This document shows, in pieces, positions 35,777 through 44,953 of a stretch of 64,000 bases of DNA. Position 1 is the first letter of the stretch. Every line of letters begins with the position of its first letter. The notes under the pieces are model-generated. The model was given only the letters and a program-made list of their open reading frames with translations, did no database searches and was not told where the DNA came from. Position numbers and translations under genes: made by a program. Source of the stretch: Bin55 sp965220235 (GTDB lineage: Bacteria > Pseudomonadota > Gammaproteobacteria > Pseudomonadales > Azotimanducaceae); the NCBI GenBank assembly GCA_965220235.1, contig OZ244815.1:3612496-3676495 (forward strand), in the 5' to 3' direction.

Positions 35777-37063
35777 TTGAGTCCAATCGCATTGGTTCTA
35801 CCCAGTGGTGTTACAACTCGATCACGAATCTTCGCGATCAATCCGCGGAATCAATGGTTGCGGTCGTTCGTCGCAGCCATGTTCCTCATACTGACGCAAT
35901 ACACCGCGCCGGTCGAAATCAACAACATTGAAGAAAGCAATGCTCTCGACGACCTGCGTGAACGCGTTGCATTAGGTGAATTCGAAGTCGCGATAGACGA
36001 ATTAACGAGTCAAATCAAAGAAATACGCGAGCTGAGTGGAAATTTCGCGATCCGTTTAGCTGAACCATATATCGTACTCGGTGATGCGCAACTAGGACTC
36101 GGCGATGCAGAGGATGCCGTTGAGTCGTTCACTTCTGCGCTCAATGTCACACGAATGAACAAAGGGCTGAACTCTACCGATCAGTTAACGCCACTCTACC
36201 GTAACGCAAGCGCGCTAGCCGTTCTAGGTGACTATCAAAGCGCCAATGAAGCGCAGGAGCGAGCCTACGCCATCATGCTCAACCAGCTAGGCGGCAAAAA
36301 CCCGCAACTCTTACCCAGTATGTTGACCCTCATCGACTGGTACGAATCCAATCGACGATTTTCTGCCGCAAAAATCCTGTATATCGACGCAATTCAGCTT
36401 GCGAAGCGAGCTCTCCCACCTGATGACGTACGGCAAGTCGAGCTCTCACGCGCTTTTGCCGCGGGCATGCGCAACACCGTATTTCCACCGATGGATCGTG
36501 AAAGTAGGTATCGGCCGTTCGAAGTCGAGGTGCCCGGTTACGAACCACCACCGCCTGGCAGATCACCGCCAAGCTCTTACTCCCTCGGGCAGCGTGCCTT
36601 AGTGAACGTGGTAAATTTCGTGGAGACTCACGCGTCGAGTGATCGAGAGACCATAGCATTGGCTAAACTCAACCTAGCCGACTGGCACCAACTCTTCGGC
36701 CGGGAATCCAAAGCGACGAGGATGTATCGAGAGATATGGGAAGAGCTTGAGTCCCTACCAGCGCTACGTGGGTCCATGTTCGCGGAACCGGAATTGCTGT
36801 ACATTCGCCTCCCCGAGTTCAATACATCGTCGGATGCGAGCGAATTTGGTATAGTCGAACTGCGACTCACGGTCTCCTATCGAGGCGCGGTCACAGGACG
36901 TATTAGCCAGGTTGTTGACCCGCCTAATACCAGTATCGAGTTTCGAACAAGAGTCGCAGCGCGGGAAGCTCGCTTTCGACCCGCCATAAAAGACGGAAAA
37001 CCCGTGACTACACACGATTTTCCGCTAACGCACCGATACCCCCTCGCGAGCCGTCGACGGTAG
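35777..37063 (+). CDS. Exported TPR protein with TonB C-terminal-like domain
   Basis: A 428-residue protein with a signal-like stretch around residues 28–45, tetratricopeptide-type helices over about 50–330 (LGDAQLGLGDAEDAVESF, ALAVLGDYQSANEAQERA), a proline-rich link (PGYEPPPPGRSPP) and an end that looks like TonB-C: VELRLTVSYRGAVTGRI, then AAREARFRPAIKDGKPV. The start is uncertain: TTG 35777, TTG 35858 or ATG 35879; the later ones give a tidier signal peptide. It lies 145 bases after the FGE-like gene and before a TonB-dependent receptor, consistent with a TonB-like link to it. Confidence 0.65.
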   Translation: MSPIALVLPSGVTTRSRIFAINPRNQWLRSFVAAMFLILTQYTAPVEINNIEESNALDDLRERVALGEFEVAIDELTSQIKEIRELSGNFAIRLAEPYIVLGDAQLGLGDAEDAVESFTSALNVTRMNKGLNSTDQLTPLYRNASALAVLGDYQSANEAQERAYAIMLNQLGGKNPQLLPSMLTLIDWYESNRRFSAAKILYIDAIQLAKRALPPDDVRQVELSRAFAAGMRNTVFPPMDRESRYRPFEVEVPGYEPPPPGRSPPSSYSLGQRALVNVVNFVETHASSDRETIALAKLNLADWHQLFGRESKATRMYREIWEELESLPALRGSMFAEPELLYIRLPEFNTSSDASEFGIVELRLTVSYRGAVTGRISQVVDPPNTSIEFRTRVAAREARFRPAIKDGKPVTTHDFPLTHRYPLASRRR

Positions 37064-37406
37064 AAGCTCCAGTCGTTCATTTCGTTTTTTCATTTTTTCT
37101 GCATATTTACCAAAGTACCTAAGGAAAAATTAACCTAATGTTCTAATCGAGTAGTTCTATCGTTCGTCGCAGCAGCAAATCCTTAGCTCACGTTCATATT
37201 GACGTTATCAACGTAACAGAGAACAGCATAAGTACAGTTACCTTCTTCGTCTATAGCGACGTGCGCTTCGTAGGCAAAGTTATCCTACATTTTGAATTTT
37301 CGGCGATTAATACTCATTTTTTCCTTAATATATGCGACGTTTTGCGATTGGTTCGGGATCTCAGCTTACGTCCCTACCGCATCGCTGTTAAGGGAAGGGG
37401 AATTTG
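37064..37406. other. AT-rich gap before the TonB-dependent receptor
   Basis: This 343-base gap is distinctly richer in A and T than its surroundings. It contains T-runs just after the TPR gene (around 37083–37098) that may end its transcript, and AAGGGG about 7 bases before the receptor ATG. No convincing -35/-10 pair or RNA gene was found. A possible small reading frame from 37292 is judged spurious. Confidence 0.5.
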
Positions 37407-40400
37407 ATGAGTCCACTGCGAACCTTTTGGATTTATGTCTTCTCAATAATGTTCGTCGTCAGCGCTCCATGGGCGCTAGCGCAAGAAGAGGACGACGGTA
37501 CTGAGAGTAGTGCCGAAGAAGCGGGTGAGACCGTCGTAGAAACGGTCGAGGAGGCCGCTACAGCGCCCCCTGCCGAAACGATGGAAGAAGTCGTCGTCAC
37601 GGGTTCTCGATTGAAACGTACGACATTTGAGAGCATCTCACCACTACAGATTGTGAATGCCGAAATTTCACGCGAGGCAGGTCTAGTCGATGCGGCGGAG
37701 ATCATCCAGACTTCAACTACGTCTGCTGATGTACAGATCGACCTAACATTCTCAGGATTTGTACTTGATAACGGACCGGGTTCCTCGACTGCAAATCTCC
37801 GAGGTTTGAGTTCAGACCGAACACTGATTCTGCTGAATGGTCGTCGAATGGCTCCAGCCGGAGTCGAGGGAGCACCGAGTAATCCTGACCTGAACTTAAT
37901 TCCAGCATCGATGGTCGCGCGGTACGACTTCTTACTAGATGGTGCATCGTCAGTTTACGGGTCAGATGCTATTGCAGGCGTCGTCAATGTAATCCTGCGC
38001 AAAGACTTCAACGGGTTTGAATTTCGAACTGATTTCGACCGAACGGACGCATTCGGTCGAGCGAGCGGAGAAAACTCAATTACTTGGGGGAAGAATTTCG
38101 GACGAGGTTTCGTTGGGGTCGCTGGCGCGTCACGACGCGACCCGTTAATTCGATTCGAAGACGCACCGTTCACTCGCGACTGCGAAACGAACTACGAAGT
38201 CGACGAAAACGGTATGTTTCGAACGGACGATGTGTATTACATATGGCGGTTCGGGGTTGACGCGACCCCTTGTCGCCCAGGTGGCACAACGAACGTCATT
38301 TACGGATTGCCGCAAGGCATCGGAACGCTGTATTGGACTCGTGGTAGAACTAATGGTGGTTGGCCAAACTTTTCGGAGTCGCATGCGTTTCTAGGTGGTC
38401 GCCTAATCTGGTTCGACAGCGATGGTGATGGACTAAATGACGTAGATTTCAAAGAAAACTGGGCCAACGCGACAAATCAATACCGAACCCTCTACAGCAA
38501 ATTTGATCAAGACAGCCTCATGTCGTATGGTGAATACACATTTGAAGGTGATATGAACGTAACCCCATTTTTTGAAATGCTGTATGTTAAGCGTAAAAAC
38601 TTCACGATAACACAGGTTCCACAAGTGTTCCCTGTCGTCCATCCTCTCTACCCATTCAACCCTTGTAATCCACTTGGACATGGAGTCGACTGCGGATTGG
38701 CACGTGACGCATTTTTTAACAATCCAGTCGTCGTAGAGGAAATTGAGAGTATTTTCGGCTGTACAGTCAATAGTGGCGGAACGTGCGACCTCACAAGCGG
38801 GCCAATAGGTCCGGTACCAGTCGGTATAGTCATTAGAGTCGACGGCGACCGACATGTAAGATCGCAGGAGGTCGCTCAAACTCGGTGGGTCGCGGGTGTC
38901 AGCGCCGACCTTCCATTTCTTGACGAAGCGTGGGGATTGACCAATTGGTCGGGTGAATTCAGTGTGTCCTACACTAGTAGTGTCGGACTTTCCTTCATGG
39001 ACGGCATTCGCGGTGACCGACTTAGTTTAGCTATCGGTGCATATTCAAGGGGTGGGATACCCTGTTCGGCCGATAATGCACCCCCTGGCGCATTACAACC
39101 CGATACTGCACCTGGCTGTGTTCCCGTAAATCTATTCGCACCAAGTCTTTGGGATGAGTCATTACGAGGGGGCGAATTTGCCACAGAAGCCGAATGGAAC
39201 TATTTACGTGACACGAGAGAATTTGACACCCGCGCTTCACAGCGGTTGATCAATGTCTATCTAACCGGCGATTTATTTGAATTGCCGTACGGTAACGTCG
39301 TAACAGGTATCGGCTTTGATCATCGCGTTGACACGATGGACTCCATACCGAACAATGCAGCGGGTCTAGGTCTAATGTACGGCTTCTCTGCGGATCAAGG
39401 TGCAATTGGTGAAAAAACAACACGCGAAGCTTATCTCGAATTTGAGTTCCCTCTTCTAGCTAACTTACCTATGGTGGAAGATTTGACTCTGAACATATCT
39501 GGTCGTTCGACGACTGATGAGTACTACGGAACTCATCCAACCTACTCAACCAAAATAGGTTATCGTCCTCTGAACTGGATTCTCTTGAGAGCGACTCGAG
39601 GCACTTCATACCGGTCACCAAACTTACGGAACTCGTTTTTGTTGCAACAAACTGGATTTCTGAACATTTTTGACCCGTGTGTAACACCGGACGATGCGTT
39701 TGACGAAGTCACCGGAGAGTACCTACCTTCCGAGGATCGACGCCAGCCGATCGTCCTGACAAATTGCGAGCTAAACGGTGTGGATCCACGAAGTTGGGAC
39801 AATGGCGGTTTCAGTGGCTATAACGTCGAAATAGGTACCGGTGGCGCACTTGATCTGGAACCAGAAACGTCGAATTCATTTTCCGGCGGCATCGTCATCG
39901 AACAACCCTGGACGACAGCATTTGACCTTACGCTAAGCATGAACTACTACGAGATTGACGTAGACGACACAATCATCGAACCGAGTGCGTTCTACATTAT
40001 TAGTGATTGCTACAACTCACCAACGAGTACAAGCCCATTCTGTAGTCGCATTCAACGTGTAGGCGACCCCGAGGACCCCGAAATCGACTTTATTGATGGC
40101 GGCTTCATTAATCGGGACAACGATACTGTTCGTGGAATCGACTACAACTTGGCTTATCAAGACACGTTTACGTTTTTTGATAGACCGTTTGAATTTAACC
40201 TCGAATGGGTGTCTCACCGACTAATCGAACGCGACACGCTCTTCATTAATCCTCTCGGAACCGATGACGAACAACAGGATTTCTCTGAGTGGGGATATCC
40301 GCAATGGCGACACACGGCGACGTTCCGGTTAGATGTCGGAGATTTTCGGTTTACATACCGACCGAGGTACATCGGTCCGCAAAATCCCGATCCAGAAGAC

Positions 40401-40706
40401 GCAGCGAATAATGCGTTTGATGACGGTCTCCTTGGAAATTCTGACACCTGCAGTGGCCCACCTGATGATGTACTTTGTCGGGACGTCGACTGGGCAGAAT
40501 CCTATCTGAATCACACGATTGGCCTGAGATATCAGAAATACAACTGGCAAGTCGCGATCGCGTTGCAAAACTTCACGGATGAAGAACCTCCTCAAGTCGA
40601 TGGAGCTCAAGTTTTCTCTCGTAGCAACGTACCACTCGGAATTGGCTACGACTTGCTCGGACGGACGCTCTTCGTCAGCGGAAGCTATCGCTTCGGCGGT
40701 GACTAA
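37407..40706 (+). CDS. TonB-dependent outer-membrane receptor
   Basis: A 1,099-residue receptor: signal peptide ending in ALAQ, an acidic Glu-rich linker, the TonB-box-like EEVVVTGSRL, a plug domain (STANLRGLSSDRTLILLNGR, YGSDAIAGVVNVIL), then a 22-strand-type β-barrel. It has several cysteine pairs in extracellular loops. The large size and the EEVVVTGSR start are typical of receptors for sugars or peptides in marine gammaproteobacteria rather than siderophore receptors. AAGGGG precedes the ATG. An exported S9 peptidase follows after a hairpin, suggesting peptide uptake, and a TonB-like cassette precedes it. Confidence 0.92.
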   Translation: MSPLRTFWIYVFSIMFVVSAPWALAQEEDDGTESSAEEAGETVVETVEEAATAPPAETMEEVVVTGSRLKRTTFESISPLQIVNAEISREAGLVDAAEIIQTSTTSADVQIDLTFSGFVLDNGPGSSTANLRGLSSDRTLILLNGRRMAPAGVEGAPSNPDLNLIPASMVARYDFLLDGASSVYGSDAIAGVVNVILRKDFNGFEFRTDFDRTDAFGRASGENSITWGKNFGRGFVGVAGASRRDPLIRFEDAPFTRDCETNYEVDENGMFRTDDVYYIWRFGVDATPCRPGGTTNVIYGLPQGIGTLYWTRGRTNGGWPNFSESHAFLGGRLIWFDSDGDGLNDVDFKENWANATNQYRTLYSKFDQDSLMSYGEYTFEGDMNVTPFFEMLYVKRKNFTITQVPQVFPVVHPLYPFNPCNPLGHGVDCGLARDAFFNNPVVVEEIESIFGCTVNSGGTCDLTSGPIGPVPVGIVIRVDGDRHVRSQEVAQTRWVAGVSADLPFLDEAWGLTNWSGEFSVSYTSSVGLSFMDGIRGDRLSLAIGAYSRGGIPCSADNAPPGALQPDTAPGCVPVNLFAPSLWDESLRGGEFATEAEWNYLRDTREFDTRASQRLINVYLTGDLFELPYGNVVTGIGFDHRVDTMDSIPNNAAGLGLMYGFSADQGAIGEKTTREAYLEFEFPLLANLPMVEDLTLNISGRSTTDEYYGTHPTYSTKIGYRPLNWILLRATRGTSYRSPNLRNSFLLQQTGFLNIFDPCVTPDDAFDEVTGEYLPSEDRRQPIVLTNCELNGVDPRSWDNGGFSGYNVEIGTGGALDLEPETSNSFSGGIVIEQPWTTAFDLTLSMNYYEIDVDDTIIEPSAFYIISDCYNSPTSTSPFCSRIQRVGDPEDPEIDFIDGGFINRDNDTVRGIDYNLAYQDTFTFFDRPFEFNLEWVSHRLIERDTLFINPLGTDDEQQDFSEWGYPQWRHTATFRLDVGDFRFTYRPRYIGPQNPDPEDAANNAFDDGLLGNSDTCSGPPDDVLCRDVDWAESYLNHTIGLRYQKYNWQVAIALQNFTDEEPPQVDGAQVFSRSNVPLGIGYDLLGRTLFVSGSYRFGGD

Positions 40707-40728
40707 TCCCGTTCCTCTCTAAATCTAC

Positions 40729-40753
40729 CGTCGCGCCGATTCAAGGCGCGACG
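40729..40753 (+). terminator. GC-rich hairpin between receptor and peptidase
   Basis: CGTCGCGCC (40729–40737) and GGCGCGACG (40745–40753) pair perfectly over a 7-base loop. Only a short ATTTC follows, so termination would be partial; it could set a step-down in expression between receptor and peptidase. Confidence 0.4.
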
Positions 40754-40777
40754 ATTTCAAAGCACAGAGCGAAAGTC

Positions 40778-42754
40778 ATGATCCAATCGATGCGCATCCT
40801 TTTCGCACTAATCGCACTCTGGAGTTTTTCGTCTACCACAGCTAATGAACCTCTTCCAATCGACGCGTGGCTTGAAACGGACGTTATCACAGCGAGTCTC
40901 TCCCATGATGGCACGTATCTCGGTGTGCTTAGAGAAGATAAAGATCGTGAAGGTCATCGCGTAATCTGGGTGTACACATTCGGTGACGAAGGTGATTTAG
41001 AGCTGCATCGACGAATTAACTCAAAGAACATGCGAATCGGTGGGTTCACTTGGCTGAGTGACACTCACTTCATCATGGGATTACGCCAGCAAGTCCGCAA
41101 CCAAATCGATGGATTTAACCAAGGGGTCTATCAAGGCAAAAGTCAAGTCGTTGACTTAGTGCAAGGCGAGTTTGTATCTCTACCTATAGAAAACGTCGGT
41201 ATTGAACACCCACTACCGAAGCACTCCACTAAGCTCATCGTCACGGAGGATCTCGAAGGAAGTCGTAATGGTCGACGAACGATCGGTGGTGGTTCACGTT
41301 GGCATAGTTATTACGAGTTCGATTTGGCCACCATGCGGAAGAAGCTACTTTTACGCGCCAATGCCGCACAGCAAACTGTTCGATTTGATATTCACGGCAA
41401 TCCCGAACTCGCGGTGGGCTTCGACTTAGACTCGCTAGAGTCTGTCTACAAATATCGACCGGACCCGAATGATCCAACATGGGTGGAATTTGGGCGTTCG
41501 CACATTGACGACTTCGAGTCGTTTGTACCAGCGGGAATCGATCACTCTAAACCTGACCACGAATATGTGATCGCACATAACGGTCAAGACAAGCGAGCGT
41601 TGTGGTCTTACGATAAGAAGAATCGCCAGTTTGGCGAACTCGTGTACGGTCGCAACGACATTGACGTCTGGGGAACGATTAATCATTCGAATCGGCTTGA
41701 ACACTACGGCCAAGTCGCAGGGGTTGTGACACTCAAAGATCGCGTTGGATATGAGTTTTTTCCAGAACACGAGATGGAAGGCGCCATTCATGCTCAGTTC
41801 GCCAATTTGATCGAAAATGCCTTTACGCCGCGGGTCATAAGTGTTAGCCGAGATGGTCAAACCTTGTTGGTACGAAATAGTGGACCTAAGGCGGTGCCAA
41901 GTCTCTATCTATTTCGTAAAGGCAATTTCCGCTTTTTAGGCACGCTATTACCTGACGTAACGAATGATGACCTCTCCGAAACGACCTATATCGAATACCC
42001 AGCGCGTGATGGACTCACGATTCCGGGATATGTAACAACTCCTGTTCATGGCGAACCGCCATATCCGCTCGTCGTGATGCCACACGGCGGACCCTTTGTC
42101 ACGGAAGGTATCGGTTTCGACCCGTGGGCGCAAATACTTGCAAACAATGGATTCATGGTGCTCCAGCCGCAGTACCGCGGTTCTCACAACTACGGATTGG
42201 ATTTCTACAAAACCGCTTTCATCGAGAAGAGTGAAGCCGGCTATGCGATGCAAGACGACAAAGACGACGGCGCACTCTACCTAATTGAACAAGGTCTCGT
42301 AGATCCCGAGCGAATGGCGATGTTTGGTTGGTCATACGGCGGCTATGCCGCGCTGACTGCGTCAATGAGAACACCGCAAATTTATCAATGTGCAGTCGCT
42401 GGCGCAGCCGTCTCTGACCCGATTATGCAAGTGAACTATTACCGATACAGGTTAGACGGCACCGCACAAACAGAACAGTTGAACGCTTGGACCGGCGCGT
42501 TCTCACCATTTCGAGAAGTCGCTAATGTGAACATTCCACTGTTCGTCATTCATGGTGAAAATGACCAGCGTGTGCCGATCGACCACAGCCGCAAGCTTGT
42601 TAGAAAACTAGAGAATCTTGGAATTGAGCACAAGTATCTCGAAATCAAGGGAATCGATCACTTCAGCAACACCATGGAAAAATCGCACCTTAAACTTTTC
42701 TATACCGAGTTGATCGACTATCTAAAGAACGATTGCGGTCCCGACGGACTCTAA
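40778..42754 (+). CDS. Exported S9-family (prolyl oligopeptidase-like) peptidase
   Basis: A 658-residue serine peptidase. A signal peptide covers residues 1–22, a β-propeller-like N-terminal part runs to about 400, and the α/β-hydrolase domain follows. The catalytic triad is S519 in GWSYGGYAA, D596 in HGENDQRVP and H628 in GIDHFS. This is the dipeptidyl or acylaminoacyl peptidase type (S9C-like). It probably cleaves peptides in the periplasm taken up by the receptor encoded just upstream. Confidence 0.92.
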   Translation: MIQSMRILFALIALWSFSSTTANEPLPIDAWLETDVITASLSHDGTYLGVLREDKDREGHRVIWVYTFGDEGDLELHRRINSKNMRIGGFTWLSDTHFIMGLRQQVRNQIDGFNQGVYQGKSQVVDLVQGEFVSLPIENVGIEHPLPKHSTKLIVTEDLEGSRNGRRTIGGGSRWHSYYEFDLATMRKKLLLRANAAQQTVRFDIHGNPELAVGFDLDSLESVYKYRPDPNDPTWVEFGRSHIDDFESFVPAGIDHSKPDHEYVIAHNGQDKRALWSYDKKNRQFGELVYGRNDIDVWGTINHSNRLEHYGQVAGVVTLKDRVGYEFFPEHEMEGAIHAQFANLIENAFTPRVISVSRDGQTLLVRNSGPKAVPSLYLFRKGNFRFLGTLLPDVTNDDLSETTYIEYPARDGLTIPGYVTTPVHGEPPYPLVVMPHGGPFVTEGIGFDPWAQILANNGFMVLQPQYRGSHNYGLDFYKTAFIEKSEAGYAMQDDKDDGALYLIEQGLVDPERMAMFGWSYGGYAALTASMRTPQIYQCAVAGAAVSDPIMQVNYYRYRLDGTAQTEQLNAWTGAFSPFREVANVNIPLFVIHGENDQRVPIDHSRKLVRKLENLGIEHKYLEIKGIDHFSNTMEKSHLKLFYTELIDYLKNDCGPDGL

Positions 42755-42765
42755 ATCAATTTGAA

Positions 42766-42799
42766 GATGGAAGTAGCAATCTTTATTGCTACTACCATC
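42766..42799 (+). terminator. Long perfect hairpin between peptidase and metY
   Basis: GATGG-A-AGTAGCAAT pairs with ATTGCTACT-A-CCATC around a CTTT loop: 14 base pairs with one A·A mismatch. It lies 11 bases after the peptidase stop and 22 bases before the metY ATG. The tail CCTTTC is short of T, so it may be a weak terminator, an RNA-stability element or a leader structure affecting metY translation. Confidence 0.45.
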
Positions 42800-42821
42800 C
42801 CTTTCGCACAAATCTGTCCAC

Positions 42822-44132
42822 ATGTCTGATGACAACCCATACAACATACCGCGTACGGGATTCGATACCCTAGCGCTCCATGCAGGTCAACAGCCTGATT
42901 CCCAAACTGGTGCACGCGCTACACCGATCTACCAGTCCGCGTCCTTCGTATTTCCCGACACTGACTTCGCAGCTGGGTTGTTTAACATCGAGCGCGCAGG
43001 ACATGTTTATTCTCGGTTATCGAATCCAACGAATGCGGTACTTGAGGAACGCATTGCTGCATTAGAAGGAGGGGTAGGTGCAATCGCGACTTCTAGCGGA
43101 CAAGCAGCGATACACCTAGCGATTACGACCCTTTGTTCCGCGGGAGACCATGTCGTCGCGTCGCGCTCGCTTTACGGCGGTACGCACAACCTTCTCGATT
43201 ACACACTGCCGAGGTTCGGTATCACGACCACGTTCGTCGACCCGCGTTCCCCCTCGGATTTCAAAGCAGCCGTCCAGCCGAGCACGAAACTACTCTTCGG
43301 AGAAATTCTTGGAAACCCAGGGTTGGAAGTTCTCGATATCCCTGCCGTCGCGTCAGTCGCTCATGACGAAGGCTTACCACTCCTCGTCGATTCGACATTT
43401 GCTACCCCTTATCTATGCAAACCGTTCGATCACGGTGCGGACCTAATCGTCCATTCCGCAACGAAATTCTTATCCGGCCACGGAGCGATTATCGGAGGCT
43501 TGTTAGTTGATGGAGGTACGTTCGATTGGGAATCATCAAATCGATTTCCCACACTTACCGAACCGTACGACGGTTTTCACGACCTCGTTTTTGCCGAAGA
43601 ATTCGGGCCACTCGCGTTCTTGATGCGAGCTCGAAAAGAAGGTATGCGAGATTTTGGGGCGTGTATGGCACCAACAACCGCTTTCTACGCGCTACAAGGT
43701 GTAGAGACCCTCTCTTTACGCATGGCTCGGCACGTAGAAAACACCCATGCGATTATTGAATTTCTAAGTCAGCATCCCAATGTGGACGAAGTCATACATC
43801 CTGAAGTTCCCACGCATCCCGATCATGATTTGGCTCAACGTCTGCTTCCCAAAGGGGCTGGCGCCGTACTAGGTGTGATCATTCAAGGCGGTCGTGCTGC
43901 GGGACAAAAGTTCATCGAGTCGCTATCCCTAATCTCTCATTTGGCAAATATCGGTGATGCCAAGACGCTGGTCATACATCCCGCTTCTACCACGCACCAT
44001 CGAATGACGGTAGAGGATTTAGCCAAGGCAGGGATACACGAAGGGTTAGTCCGGCTATCGATTGGACTAGAAGAACCTGCCGACTTAATCGCCGATCTAA
44101 ATTCCGCGTTGCGTCGTTCGCAACGCGTCTAA
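42822..44132 (+). CDS. metY: O-acetylhomoserine sulfhydrylase-like PLP enzyme
   Basis: A Cys/Met-metabolism PLP enzyme of 436 residues. It begins GFDTLALHAGQQPD and contains TPIYQSASFVF, YSRLSNPTNAVLEERIA and the PLP lysine in IVHSATKFLSGHG, all typical of MetY, which makes homocysteine from O-acetylhomoserine and sulfide. The ATG at 42822 is preferred to an upstream start at 42786 that would fall inside a hairpin. A γ-lyase cannot be fully excluded. The α/β hydrolase gene begins 2 bases after the stop. Confidence 0.88.
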   Translation: MSDDNPYNIPRTGFDTLALHAGQQPDSQTGARATPIYQSASFVFPDTDFAAGLFNIERAGHVYSRLSNPTNAVLEERIAALEGGVGAIATSSGQAAIHLAITTLCSAGDHVVASRSLYGGTHNLLDYTLPRFGITTTFVDPRSPSDFKAAVQPSTKLLFGEILGNPGLEVLDIPAVASVAHDEGLPLLVDSTFATPYLCKPFDHGADLIVHSATKFLSGHGAIIGGLLVDGGTFDWESSNRFPTLTEPYDGFHDLVFAEEFGPLAFLMRARKEGMRDFGACMAPTTAFYALQGVETLSLRMARHVENTHAIIEFLSQHPNVDEVIHPEVPTHPDHDLAQRLLPKGAGAVLGVIIQGGRAAGQKFIESLSLISHLANIGDAKTLVIHPASTTHHRMTVEDLAKAGIHEGLVRLSIGLEEPADLIADLNSALRRSQRV

Positions 44133-44134
44133 CG

Positions 44135-44926
44135 ATGTATCAAGACATTGCTGGCGAGCGTGTGTTCTACGGCACCGGTTCGGTCTCGCATCGCAAAAAC
44201 CAACCTTCCATCGTGTTTATCCATGGTGCCGCCATGGATCACACGGTCTGGACGCTGCCCGCGCGTTATTTCGCACGTCACAACTTCAATGTCGTCGCCG
44301 TTGACTTACCAGGTCACGGACGTTCTACCGGTCCAGCATTAAAGAGTGTTGAGACCATGTCAGAGTGGTTAGGCGCCGTCCTTACTACCGTTGAGCATGA
44401 AAATCACATCCTCATAGGGCACAGCATGGGATCGCTTGTTGCGTGGAATTGGGCGGCGAAGAACCCGAACCGGTGCAGGAAGCTCGTGCTCCTGGGTACA
44501 TCCATGCCGATGCCTGTAACCGACCAGCTTCTAAATGCGGCAAAACAAAACGAGGACGCTTCATTCGAAATGGCGAACACCTGGAGTCATTCGAGTCGAG
44601 CCAAGTTGGGTTTCAATAAAAACCCCGGCGTATGGATGTTAGGACACGGTCGTCGCTTGATGAATCGTTCAATTGACGACGTGTTTTATGCCGACCTTTT
44701 GGCTTGCAATGACGCAACCCTAGATCCTACGCAGATTCAATGCCCGATCTTGCTCATTCTCGGTGAGTCCGATCAAATGACTCCTTATCGCGCAGGCAAG
44801 ACGGTGGCAGACCAACTCTCAAGTGGATCATCGGTGGTAACGCTACCAGGAAGCGGTCATTCAATGCTATCTGAATGTCCAAATGAGGTATTGGACGCAC
44901 TGATTGACTTCATAGCTCTAAATTAA
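44135..44926 (+). CDS. α/β hydrolase
   Basis: A 263-residue cytoplasmic α/β-hydrolase. It shows the oxyanion block VFIHGAAMDHTVW, the nucleophile elbow GHSMGS, a late Asp in LLILGESDQMTP and the His in GSGHSML, so the triad is complete. It starts 2 bases after metY, indicating one transcript. It is much shorter than homoserine acetyltransferases and has no sign of being MetX. Substrate unknown; esterase or C–C hydrolase roles are possible. Confidence 0.82.
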   Translation: MYQDIAGERVFYGTGSVSHRKNQPSIVFIHGAAMDHTVWTLPARYFARHNFNVVAVDLPGHGRSTGPALKSVETMSEWLGAVLTTVEHENHILIGHSMGSLVAWNWAAKNPNRCRKLVLLGTSMPMPVTDQLLNAAKQNEDASFEMANTWSHSSRAKLGFNKNPGVWMLGHGRRLMNRSIDDVFYADLLACNDATLDPTQIQCPILLILGESDQMTPYRAGKTVADQLSSGSSVVTLPGSGHSMLSECPNEVLDALIDFIALN

Positions 44927-44941
44927 CTCGCACAGAGTTAA
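44923..44941. terminator. Hairpin between convergent α/β hydrolase and hslO genes
   Basis: TTAACTC and GAGTTAA form a 7-pair stem with loop GCACA, starting in the stop codon of the hydrolase gene. A second, near-perfect inverted repeat (CAGTTCTTAAGAGCTG) follows at 44948–44963. Neither strand has a good T-tract. Confidence 0.35.
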
Positions 44942-44953
44942 ATAGCTCAGTTC

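Noticed and set aside
37292..37504. Small frame of 70 codons before the TonB-dependent receptor
   Set aside because: It overlaps the receptor start in another frame, has no recognisable domain and lies in an AT-rich gap.
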